Assembly: GCF_000368145.1 (NCBI RefSeq)
Contig: NZ_KB849283.1
Coordinates: 832,324-896,323, forward strand
Length of the DNA: 64,000 nucleotides
Source: Acinetobacter guillouiae CIP 63.46
GTDB taxonomy: Bacteria > Pseudomonadota > Gammaproteobacteria > Pseudomonadales > Moraxellaceae
Direction of reading: 5' to 3'
Part shown: piece after piece, positions 46,788 to 53,755 of the stretch
Layout: the number at the start of each line of letters is the position of its first letter
Position numbering within the stretch: position 1 is the first letter of the stretch
Notes under the pieces: model-generated
What the model saw: only the letters and a program-made list of their open reading frames with translations
Database searches by the model: none
Told to the model about the DNA's origin: nothing
Translations under genes and position numbers: made by a program

Positions 46788-47387
46788 TCATTTTAGGGTC
46801 AATTCATTATTAAAAAAATTTTCACGCTGAATCAATTGACTCCATTCACGATAGCTGTACAACTTCAAATTTTCGACTTTATTACCTGTTAACAAATAAC
46901 GCCCATCCCATGACAATACTTCGCGACAATCATCAGGTCGAATTTCCGAAAATTTCGGTAATTGAAATAAATGCTGTTCTAAAATCATTCCTAATTCCAA
47001 TAGCTCTTTGAGAGTTTTCACAGTTTTGGGAATCATTGAAAACAAAGGACACAAAGTTAAAATCTCTGCTACGATTTCGATTGGTTCTTCATACAAATCA
47101 TCTAGACACCAGTTTCCATCCAAAGTTCTCCAGATATAGATATTCCAATGTCCTATACCAATACTTAATGTTTCAGGATCGGCATCAGGTTCTTGATAAT
47201 ACACTTGATATTTTAAAGATGCTGTAGACACGATATTCATTTGAGGAAGTTTTAAATATGAATAATTTTGAAAAACTTCCTCAAAAAATGATTGCAATCG
47301 GTTTTGTAAAATATCTAGGCCTAAACTTTCAGAAAAAATACTCACGAATTTAGCTTTCTGCTGTTCTGAAAAATTAAGTTGATTCAT
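46788..47387 (-). CDS. Unknown soluble protein downstream of the K+ channel gene
   Basis: 199-residue protein I do not recognise. It has no signal peptide or membrane helix. It is rich in aromatic and acidic residues, with a notable YYQEPDADPETLSIGIGHWN segment near 66 and a Trp-rich stretch (IYIWRTLDGNWCLDDLYEE). It starts eight bases after the ion-channel stop, so it is in the same operon. A role linked to the channel is possible but unsupported. Confidence 0.6.
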   Translation of the reverse strand: MNQLNFSEQQKAKFVSIFSESLGLDILQNRLQSFFEEVFQNYSYLKLPQMNIVSTASLKYQVYYQEPDADPETLSIGIGHWNIYIWRTLDGNWCLDDLYEEPIEIVAEILTLCPLFSMIPKTVKTLKELLELGMILEQHLFQLPKFSEIRPDDCREVLSWDGRYLLTGNKVENLKLYSYREWSQLIQRENFFNNELTLK

Positions 47388-47395
47388 CTAAATAC

Positions 47396-48379
47396 TCACT
47401 CAGGTAACTTATAACCGCAATTTGGACAGAAACAATACTTGTTTTTTTCTCTTTCCAATTCCTGTTCTTTACGTTCACGAATCAGTTGTAAAACAATATC
47501 TCGCGTCTGTTCAGCAGATAAGCCAACATCTCTACGAATATCATCAATCTTGTCTTCATCATGAATGATGTCAATTTCACAGCTTTCTAACAGATCTCGA
47601 AACTTTAACTCCAGTTGTTGCTTTCTTAATTCCAATTCATTGGCTAAACCATTTGCCAAGATACCAGCGGGTAAAGCGGCCAATCCAACACCGAGTATGG
47701 TAATCAAAGCACCAAGGAAGCGTCCAAGTGGGGTAATTGGCGTTACATCACCATAACCCACAGTAGTGAGCGTCACCACCGCCCACCACATAGATGCAGG
47801 GATTGAGCTAAAGACATCAGGTTGTGCACGACCTTCGACAACATAAATGCCTGCTGCCGCCATCACGATCATAATCACCAAAATAAAAATCACGGCTTGA
47901 AATGAACCCTTTTCACGTTCTATAACGCGCAGTAGAATCTGTAATGAAATAAAATATCGGGTAAGTTTTAATAAACGCAGTAAGCGCAGAATCCGCAAAA
48001 ATCTCAAATCAATATGCACAAAGAGGTTGATATATGCAGGTAAAATCGCCAGTAAATCGATAATCGCAGCACCACTGGTCACATATTTCCAACGTACTTT
48101 CCATTCAGAATCAAACGGTTCTTTTTCTGCAACACTCCAAAAACGTAAAATATATTCAACTGTAAAGACAATGATTGAAAAATCCTCAAAAGCATCGAAG
48201 TAAAGCTGATAGGCTTTATAAACATCATTGATTGACTCTAAAAGTACCGCGACAACATTACCAATGATTAGAAAAATCAAAGAGAAATTGATCGCACGAC
48301 TAAACCACGTTTCATAATCTTCATTATGCAAATTGTCATATACAAATTTTCGGAGTGTGTACCAAGCTGTGAATCGCAT
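47396..48379 (-). CDS. Voltage-gated-type potassium channel
   Basis: Six-helix tetrameric K+ channel subunit of 327 residues. The S4-like segment FLRILRLLRLLKLTRYF near 128 carries spaced arginines, and the pore loop MWWAVVTLTTVGYGDVTPIT near 197-216 has the TVGYGD selectivity filter. The cytoplasmic C terminus (about 240-327) is a charged coiled region ending YCFCPNCGYKLPE, a CxCxxC mini zinc-ribbon-like tail. It is the first gene of a small operon. Confidence 0.88.
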   Translation of the reverse strand: MRFTAWYTLRKFVYDNLHNEDYETWFSRAINFSLIFLIIGNVVAVLLESINDVYKAYQLYFDAFEDFSIIVFTVEYILRFWSVAEKEPFDSEWKVRWKYVTSGAAIIDLLAILPAYINLFVHIDLRFLRILRLLRLLKLTRYFISLQILLRVIEREKGSFQAVIFILVIMIVMAAAGIYVVEGRAQPDVFSSIPASMWWAVVTLTTVGYGDVTPITPLGRFLGALITILGVGLAALPAGILANGLANELELRKQQLELKFRDLLESCEIDIIHDEDKIDDIRRDVGLSAEQTRDIVLQLIRERKEQELEREKNKYCFCPNCGYKLPE

Positions 48380-48542
48380 GCATTATTCTTTATTTTAAAG
48401 ATAAATCATCTTAATACTTCTCGATTTAATTGCACATCTTCAGCTGCTTGAGTTTACAATTTTGTTGATTATTTTGACTGTTTAAGCATCGAACTCAAAG
48501 TATAAATATATCTTATTCATTGCATAATTTTTTGTTATACAA
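48380..48542. other. Upstream region of the K+ channel gene
   Basis: AT-rich sequence between the channel start and the MITE-like element; no gene or clear site seen. Confidence 0.4.
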
Positions 48543-48544
48543 TA

Positions 48545-48868
48545 GGGTCTGTTGACAATTCGTCTATGTTTGCGACTATGTGTGTTTTTTAGGCGATACT
48601 AGGCGCGAGATACGAAATTTAGTCATTCTAAATGATGAGAAACACTGTTTCGCAAGGTAACGACGTAGCGGCAAAAAACACGCTAGTCCCCCGCTGCGCC
48701 TTGCGCTGCAAACAAAGCAGTGCTTTGTTCTTGCTCAGGGTTGTGGCTAAAATTATCTCAGCCTACGTTATGAACCTCGAAAATAGTCTCGCTATTCTCT
48801 TCGTTTCCTGCCTTGCCTGCTCAATTTTAACCTACAACGCAAGCCATTTATAAAATGTCTACAGACCC
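48545..48868. mobile_element. MITE-like element, 324 bp, with terminal inverted repeats and TA duplication
   Basis: The ends read GGGTCTGTTGACA at 48545-48557 and, reverse-complemented, GGGTCTGTAGACA at 48868-48856: 12 of 13 match. A TA dinucleotide flanks each side (48543-48544 and 48869-48870), as left by IS630/Tc1-type transposition. The interior is richer in G+C than the flanks, lacks a transposase, and holds only a 73-codon frame (48632-48853) with no recognisable content. It is likely mobilised in trans. The family is not assigned. Confidence 0.75.
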
Positions 48869-48962
48869 TAAATAAGATTACAATGTCTTATTGAATCATA
48901 TGCAATTTGTGAAGGCACGGTTGAATTTTATCCTTTTAAAACTATTTTTATAATTTTTTTAA

Positions 48963-49081
48963 AGCGTAGAATAAGGTCGCGGACAGTATCGTTAAAGGCA
49001 CCCTTTCCTCTAAAGATACTATCCGCTAAATCAAAGCCAGTCTCCCAAATGTCTTTGATTTGATAAGTTTATTCTAGCGTT
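48963..49081. ncRNA. Three-way-junction inverted-repeat structure upstream of Lrp gene
   Basis: Three nested stems are visible. P1: TAGAATAA (48967-48974) with TTATTCTA (49069-49076). P2: GCGGACAGTATC (48979-48990) with GATACTATCCGC (49015-49026), 11 of 12 pairs, capped by AAAGG/CCTTT around CAC. P3: AAATCAAAG (49028-49036) with CTTTGATTT (49053-49061), perfect. The structure ends about 105 bases before the Lrp-family ATG. It could be a structured RNA leader, an independent RNA or a decayed palindromic element; the strand is not certain. Confidence 0.45.
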
Positions 49082-49186
49082 CTACTGAATGGAATGTTTC
49101 CCGTATTTAATATAAATCTTCAGTATTTTCGGAATGATTTTTCATATATTCCATTATTCTCGAAAATATTTTCTGTGGTAAAGCTC

Positions 49187-49672
49187 ATGAATGAAAGTCA
49201 GTACACTTTAGATAGGATTGATCGCAAAATTTTATCGGCACTTCGAAAAGATGGTCGTTTAACGGTCGCTCAGCTCTCTGAACTGGTTGGACTCTCCTCT
49301 TCGCCATGTTGGACACGTGTTAAACGTCTAGAATCTTTAAATGTCATTGAAGGCTATACTGCAACCATAAATGCCAAAGCCATCGGGATTAATGAACTAT
49401 TTTTTATTGAGATCACCTTAGAACGTCATGATGACGAGATCTTAGAACAATTTAGTGATGCACTCAGTCAAATGCCTGAAGTTGTAGAAGCGCACTTGGT
49501 AACAGGCGATTATGATTATTTGGTCAAAGTTGCGGTGAAAAATGCTGAACATTATGAGCGCTTTTTACGTAAAAATTTATATTCAATGAAAGGTATTCGT
49601 CATACCCGCTCTATTTTTGCTTTACGTCCTTTAAAGCTTGAAAATAAATCAGACCTCATGATGATTGAATAA
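49187..49672 (+). CDS. Lrp/AsnC family transcriptional regulator
   Basis: Feast/famine regulator of 161 residues. The N-terminal HTH is IDRKILSALRKDGRLTVAQL then SELVGLSSSPCWTRVKRLES, and the C-terminal RAM ligand domain has VVEAHLVTGDYDYLVKVAVK near 95-114. The start is set at the ATG at 49187 (MNESQYTLDRIDRK), preceded by GGTAAAG; a longer frame from 49094 adds 31 unconserved-looking residues. No amino-acid gene is adjacent, so the target is unknown. Confidence 0.9.
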   Translation: MNESQYTLDRIDRKILSALRKDGRLTVAQLSELVGLSSSPCWTRVKRLESLNVIEGYTATINAKAIGINELFFIEITLERHDDEILEQFSDALSQMPEVVEAHLVTGDYDYLVKVAVKNAEHYERFLRKNLYSMKGIRHTRSIFALRPLKLENKSDLMMIE

Positions 49673-49686
49673 GCAAAAAAATCTTG

Positions 49687-49722
49687 AGAAGAGTTTTCAT
49701 ATTGAGGCTGGAAAACTCTTCT
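49687..49722 (+). terminator. 12-bp perfect hairpin after the Lrp gene
   Basis: AGAAGAGTTTTC and GAAAACTCTTCT enclose a 12-base loop, 15 bases past the stop. The following bases (ATTCAGCATATTTTTT) are only moderately T-rich, so termination may be imperfect. Confidence 0.65.
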
Positions 49723-49992
49723 ATTCAGCATATTTTTTAGCCATTTTAACGCTACAAAAAGCTTAACACCTACAAAAAATAGTACTTTAGTCTAAGAGTT
49801 TTTTGAATATTTATTACACAAATATACTAATCAAATTTTAATCTGGTTGTTTTTTGTACACATCTTTACAAATTTAAAAACAAATTATTTCATATATTTA
49901 AATCATTTACGAAAAAAATCATTACACAAACTAACATTTATGTAACTTTTCTACATTACAATATTATTAAAACTTGATGAAACAGGAAATAT
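49723..49992. other. Upstream region of mqo
   Basis: AT-rich, no gene. A GAAACAGGAAAT ribosome-binding region precedes the mqo ATG. No operator dyad stood out. Confidence 0.4.
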
Positions 49993-51639
49993 ATGAAGAG
50001 ATTTTTTAAATACCTACTGATTGTCATCGGGGTTATTTTTGTTATTGGATTGATCTTTTTATTCAGACCAATTGCTTCTAAAAAAGTCAACACAACAGCA
50101 GATGAACCAGTTGTAGATGTGGTACTTGTTGGTGGCGGTATTATGAGTGCAACCTTGGGGACTTACCTCAATGAAGTTGAACCAGACTGGACCATCAATA
50201 TGTATGAACGTTTGGATCAGGTAGGTCAAGAAAGTTCTGCGGGATTCAACAACGCAGGAACGGGACACTCTGGCTTTATGGAAATGAACTATACCCCTGA
50301 AAAAGACGGTAAAGTTGATATTAAAAAAGCCATTGATACTGCTTCACAATTTGAAGTAAGTAAACAATTCTGGGCTTATCAGGTCAAAAATGGCGTGTTG
50401 GGTCAACCAAACAGCTTTATTAATCCTGTACCACATATTGCCTTTGTTTGGGGTGATAGCGTGAACTACATGAAAAAACGTTATGAAGCGATGAGCCAAA
50501 GCCCAATGTTCGAAGGATTAAAATATACTGAAAATCCTGCTGAAATTAAGCAATGGGCGCCTCTAGTTATGCAAGGCCGTGATGCAAATCAAAAAGTTGC
50601 TGCAACACGTATGGACGTAGGTTCTGATGTAAATTATGGTTCAATTACAACTCAATTAATTGATCATTTGAAAAAACAGCCTAAATTCAAACTTGAAACT
50701 TCATCTGAAGTAACAGGTATTAGTCAAAATGCAGACAAAACTTGGACTGTATCGTTTAAAAATCTAAAAACCAACACAACCAGCCATGTTAAAACTCGTC
50801 ATGTGTTTATTGGTGCGGGCGGTGCTGCGATTAGATTATTGCAAATGACAGGTCTGGAAGAGACTAAGCAATATGCTGGCTTCCCGATCGGTGGTATTTT
50901 CTTGATGACAGACAATCCAGCTGTTACATCACAACATACTGCAAAAGTCTATGGTAAGCCTGAATTAGGTGCACCTCCAATGTCTGTACCACACATTGAT
51001 ACTCGTTATGTTGATGGTAAAAAGTATGTATTGTTTGGTCCATTCGCAACCTATTCAAACAAGTTCCTAAAAAATGGTTCTCAGTTTGATTTGATTGATG
51101 CGACCAACAAAAACAATGTGATTCCAATGGCAACCATTGGTATGGAAAATCTGGACTTGGTGAAATATTTAGTCAGCCAAGTGGCAATGTCTAAGCAAGA
51201 TCAGTTCAATGAATTGAAAAAGTATTATCCAGATGCAAAAATTGAAGACTGGACTTTAAGCCAAGCTGGCCAACGTGTTCAAATCATCAAAAAAGCACCG
51301 GGTAAACCTGCAACACTACAATTCGGTACAGAGATCTTCACCTCTAAAGATGGTTCAATCACTGGCCTTCTTGGTGCTTCACCAGGTGCATCAACCTCTC
51401 CATACATTATGTTGAGCTTGATGGAAAAAGCATTCCCTGAGCAAGTGAAAGGTAAATGGAATCCAAAATTGCATGAGATTGTGAAGTCTTATCAACAGGA
51501 TTTAAATACCAACCCTGCTCTGCTTGATCAAGTGCGTACATATACCAGCTCGACTTTAGGTTTAAACTACACACCTACTCGTAAAGCTGCAAATGATGCG
51601 ACAGCCGCTGCTGCACCTGCTGTAGCAAATGCACATTAA
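49993..51639 (+). CDS. mqo: Malate:quinone oxidoreductase
   Basis: Membrane-bound FAD enzyme oxidising malate to oxaloacetate and reducing quinone; it can stand in for NAD-malate dehydrogenase. An N-terminal membrane anchor (about 5-27) precedes the Rossmann motif [17 protein letters not shown] (about 44-60), then [20 protein letters not shown] and PHIAFVWGD. The C-terminal [23 protein letters not shown] is the family FAD-closing signature. 548 residues; the anchored long form is usual in Acinetobacter, and the Ala-rich tail ([11 protein letters not shown]) looks dispensable. Confidence 0.93.
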   Translation: MKRFFKYLLIVIGVIFVIGLIFLFRPIASKKVNTTADEPVVDVVLVGGGIMSATLGTYLNEVEPDWTINMYERLDQVGQESSAGFNNAGTGHSGFMEMNYTPEKDGKVDIKKAIDTASQFEVSKQFWAYQVKNGVLGQPNSFINPVPHIAFVWGDSVNYMKKRYEAMSQSPMFEGLKYTENPAEIKQWAPLVMQGRDANQKVAATRMDVGSDVNYGSITTQLIDHLKKQPKFKLETSSEVTGISQNADKTWTVSFKNLKTNTTSHVKTRHVFIGAGGAAIRLLQMTGLEETKQYAGFPIGGIFLMTDNPAVTSQHTAKVYGKPELGAPPMSVPHIDTRYVDGKKYVLFGPFATYSNKFLKNGSQFDLIDATNKNNVIPMATIGMENLDLVKYLVSQVAMSKQDQFNELKKYYPDAKIEDWTLSQAGQRVQIIKKAPGKPATLQFGTEIFTSKDGSITGLLGASPGASTSPYIMLSLMEKAFPEQVKGKWNPKLHEIVKSYQQDLNTNPALLDQVRTYTSSTLGLNYTPTRKAANDATAAAAPAVANAH

Positions 51640-51651
51640 TTTTCTTGTGTA

Positions 51652-51682
51652 AAAAAAGATGAGCTACGGCTCATCTTTTTTA
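51652..51682 (+). terminator. Intrinsic terminator of mqo
   Basis: AAAAAAGATGAGC and GCTCATCTTTTTT form a 13-bp stem with the loop TACG, starting 13 bases after the stop. Confidence 0.92.
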
Positions 51683-51689
51683 TGGCTGA

Positions 51690-51788
51690 ATATCTCATTT
51701 TGTGTTTTAATACAACCAGTATGAGATGAGCCTTATATAAGTATAGAGTGATCTATACGACTAGCCCCTGAATAAGGGGCTTTTTATT
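51690..51788 (+). ncRNA. Small RNA candidate downstream of mqo
   Basis: Three consecutive hairpins end in a second intrinsic terminator although no gene precedes it. Stem 1: ATCTCAT (51692-51698) with ATGAGAT (51721-51727). Stem 2: GTATAGA (51741-51747), GTGA loop, TCTATAC (51752-51758). Stem 3: AGCCCC (51763-51768), 7-base loop, GGGGCT (51776-51781), followed by TTTTATT. The pattern is that of a 90-100-nt Hfq-type small RNA; no sure promoter was seen. Confidence 0.45.
51763..51788 (+). terminator. Second terminator after mqo, likely ending the small RNA
   Basis: AGCCCC, loop TGAATAA, GGGGCT, then TTTTATT. It is T-rich only on the plus strand. It lies 81 bases downstream of the mqo terminator with no open frame between. 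Confidence 0.8.
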
Positions 51789-51994
51789 GTCTGATCATTT
51801 GATCAATAAGTTAAATTAGTATTATTATTTTAAAACACAGTTAGTATATAAAAGTGATAAATTTCAAAGACACATACATGCTGATTTCAATTATATCAAG
51901 TTAGATTAAATTGCTTAAAATCATTATGCATAATGAAATAACTATAGAAGCTGAAAATCAATCGTAGAATATTAATAAATAAGTAGATATAGAA
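51789..51994. other. AT-rich spacer before the XRE regulator gene end
   Basis: No gene, repeat or structure that I can support. Confidence 0.4.
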
Positions 51995-52327
51995 TTAAGA
52001 TTTATTCTTAATCAAGCTATGTATAAGCTGTTTTAAATTATCTTGAATATCTTTAGGCAGTTGTATGAATAGTGCATCTATGGGCATCTGATCCCAGTTT
52101 TCAGCAATGTTTTCATCATCATCTAAGCTTTCTGCCAATAAAAACAATTGCGCTACAGTGCAATTAAAAGCCTCAGCAAGGTACTGGAGTATTGCAGGAC
52201 TGTACCCTTGATTGCCATTCTCAAGATTGGAAATATTACTTTTTGAAGTATTAGAAAAATCGGCTAATTGCTGCTGAGTCCAGCCTTTCCGTTTTCTCAA
52301 ATAACGTATTGCATGACCTATATTCAT
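51995..52327 (-). CDS. XRE family HTH transcriptional regulator
   Basis: 110-residue Cro/CI-type regulator. The HTH spans about 5-60 (AIRYLRKRKGWTQQQLADFS, NTSKSNISNLENGNQGYSP), followed by AFNCTVAQLFLLAES and a short acidic C-terminal region. There is no peptidase or toxin domain. It is divergent from an unknown gene at 52456, with a dense set of TATTG/CAATA dyads in the 128-base gap that are probably its operators. It looks like the control gene of a small accessory locus. Confidence 0.85.
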   Translation of the reverse strand: MNIGHAIRYLRKRKGWTQQQLADFSNTSKSNISNLENGNQGYSPAILQYLAEAFNCTVAQLFLLAESLDDDENIAENWDQMPIDALFIQLPKDIQDNLKQLIHSLIKNKS

Positions 52328-52361
52328 TCTTTGATATTAGCTTAACAAAGTATCTTAGACG

Positions 52362-52427
52362 TATTGCAATGCAATATATTCTGCACCATAAGTATTGTTT
52401 TACAAAACAATAGTTTTGCAATACAAT
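52362..52427. promoter_or_regulatory. Operator cluster between XRE gene and divergent unknown gene
   Basis: TATTGCA-A-TGCAATA (52362-52376) is a perfect 15-bp odd palindrome. TATTGTTTT-AC-AAAACAATA (52393-52412) is a perfect 20-bp dyad. A third imperfect site, TTGCAATACAATA, follows at about 52416-52428. All share TATTG/CAATA half-sites. This fits autoregulation and joint control by the adjacent XRE protein. Confidence 0.65.
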
Positions 52428-52455
52428 ACACATTGATTCACTAAAACTTAAAAAA

Positions 52456-52884
52456 ATGATGACGTATTCTAATATTATTCAAAATTTATCTGCGGATTTA
52501 GCAAGTTCATTTGCCTTGATTCAAAGTATGCTTAAAAACTATTTTATGGATTTAAATATTTTAGTGGTTAATAAAGATGAGTTTGACTACTTCTGTATGG
52601 CATTATTATTTACCATATGTTCAAAAAATCTAAGCAATGATGATCAACAACTCATTTTATCTGGTTTTAAATACTCAGAATATGCAAAAATAAAAGTTAA
52701 TTATTATATTGAGTATTTTAATTTAGATTCATCTTGTCTTGTCGATGACCTAGAAATCAACTCACTAACAAATGCATTATTTGATTCTGTAAACACTGAT
52801 TTTGATCCATCGAGCATCAATCATTATGTCGTTATTTTAGATTTTAAAAATATGATGGCTGATATTATAAAAATGTATAGTTAA
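52456..52884 (+). CDS. Unknown protein divergent from XRE regulator
   Basis: 142-residue acidic protein with no recognised motif, signal peptide or membrane helix. It is helical in appearance and rich in Asp, Asn, Phe and Tyr (FDYFCMALLFTICSKNL, then YIEYFNLDSSCLVDDLEINS). The ATG lies just after the XRE operator cluster, so its expression is probably controlled by that regulator. Codon use is as AT-rich as the flanking island. A second ATG at 52459 is an equal start. Confidence 0.55.
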   Translation: MMTYSNIIQNLSADLASSFALIQSMLKNYFMDLNILVVNKDEFDYFCMALLFTICSKNLSNDDQQLILSGFKYSEYAKIKVNYYIEYFNLDSSCLVDDLEINSLTNALFDSVNTDFDPSSINHYVVILDFKNMMADIIKMYS

Positions 52885-52969
52885 GCATTTTTATCAATAA
52901 CATATTAAAAATATGAGTATTCCATATTTAAAGCATAATACTCACCAATACCTTTTATTTTATTAATAT

Positions 52970-53668
52970 TTAATAATTTATAGCAACAGAAACTTTAGCC
53001 TCAATTTCTCCAACAATTTTAATTGGTGCGATTACAAAAAGAAGCATTTCCAGTAAATATGGCTTACTGCCTTTTCCATAAACCTCAATTGATAACACTT
53101 TCATCAATTTACAATAGTCTTGGTAAGCACTTTTATTACTTCTATACACATATTTTTTCTTACTTAATCGAAAAATCGTTTGCATGTCATATTTAGCTAA
53201 CTCAGAGCTTCTCCCTAAAGGTTGATAAAACAACTCTATTTCAGGTGCATAATTAAAAATTAACCAATTTAATGCATAAATCACTCTTGAATCATAAATT
53301 GCATGATTATCAGGATTAATAAATGATGCAACTTTAGAAAATGAAGAAATACAATCAAATGAATTTTTAGTTAATTTATCTTGCCCCATTTCAATTATAA
53401 ATTTTTTGATTCTGGCATCATTAACGTCATTTTGCTTAAAAGAACCTATGCCACCCCACTGTTGGATAATCCAATAATAACAATCTAAAGATTGCTGTTT
53501 TAATAAAAAATCTTTTAAATTTTATTTTAGGTATCTATTTTTTTCAAAATTAGAGTCATTTAGTTCTGGAATTTCTATTGGACAACTACTTGGAATTCCC
53601 CAGTCATAATATTCGAGATTAAACTCTTCTGATAAATCCTTTAAAACTGTTATTAATTTTTGCATCAT
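52970..53668 (-). pseudogene. Gene interrupted by an in-frame TAA (unknown function)
   Basis: From ATG 53668 a frame encodes MMQKLITVLKDLSEEFNLEY and continues to codon 48, where TAA occurs at 53522-53524. The same frame then continues without further stop (NLKDFLLKQQSLDCYYWIIQ, QWGGIGSFKQNDVND...) to a stop at 52970, total 232 codons. The second part alone looks like a 139-residue protein from an internal ATG at 53389, but homology-like continuity (WGGIGSFK, DSRVIYALNWLIF) implies one original gene. A single substitution of CAA, GAA or AAA to TAA would explain it. Function not recognised. Confidence 0.65.
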
Positions 53669-53692
53669 TTCAATTCTATACACACTATATCT

Positions 53693-53723
53693 AAAAACTA
53701 AGGGCTGAATAATCAGCCCTTAG
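53693..53723 (-). terminator. Intrinsic terminator of acnB
   Basis: CTAAGGGCTGA and TCAGCCCTTAG form an 11-bp perfect stem with a 4-base loop. The minus strand ends with TTTTT (A run at 53693-53697). It lies 30 bases past the acnB stop and before the broken gene. Confidence 0.9.
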
Positions 53724-53755
53724 TTTTAACTCAATTTAATCTATTTTTCAATAAA

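Noticed and set aside
48632-48853. 73-codon frame inside the MITE-like element
   Set aside because: No ribosome-binding site, no recognisable content and fully contained in the element.
52251-52433. 60-codon minus frame upstream of the XRE gene
   Set aside because: It covers the operator palindromes and part of the XRE gene in another frame.
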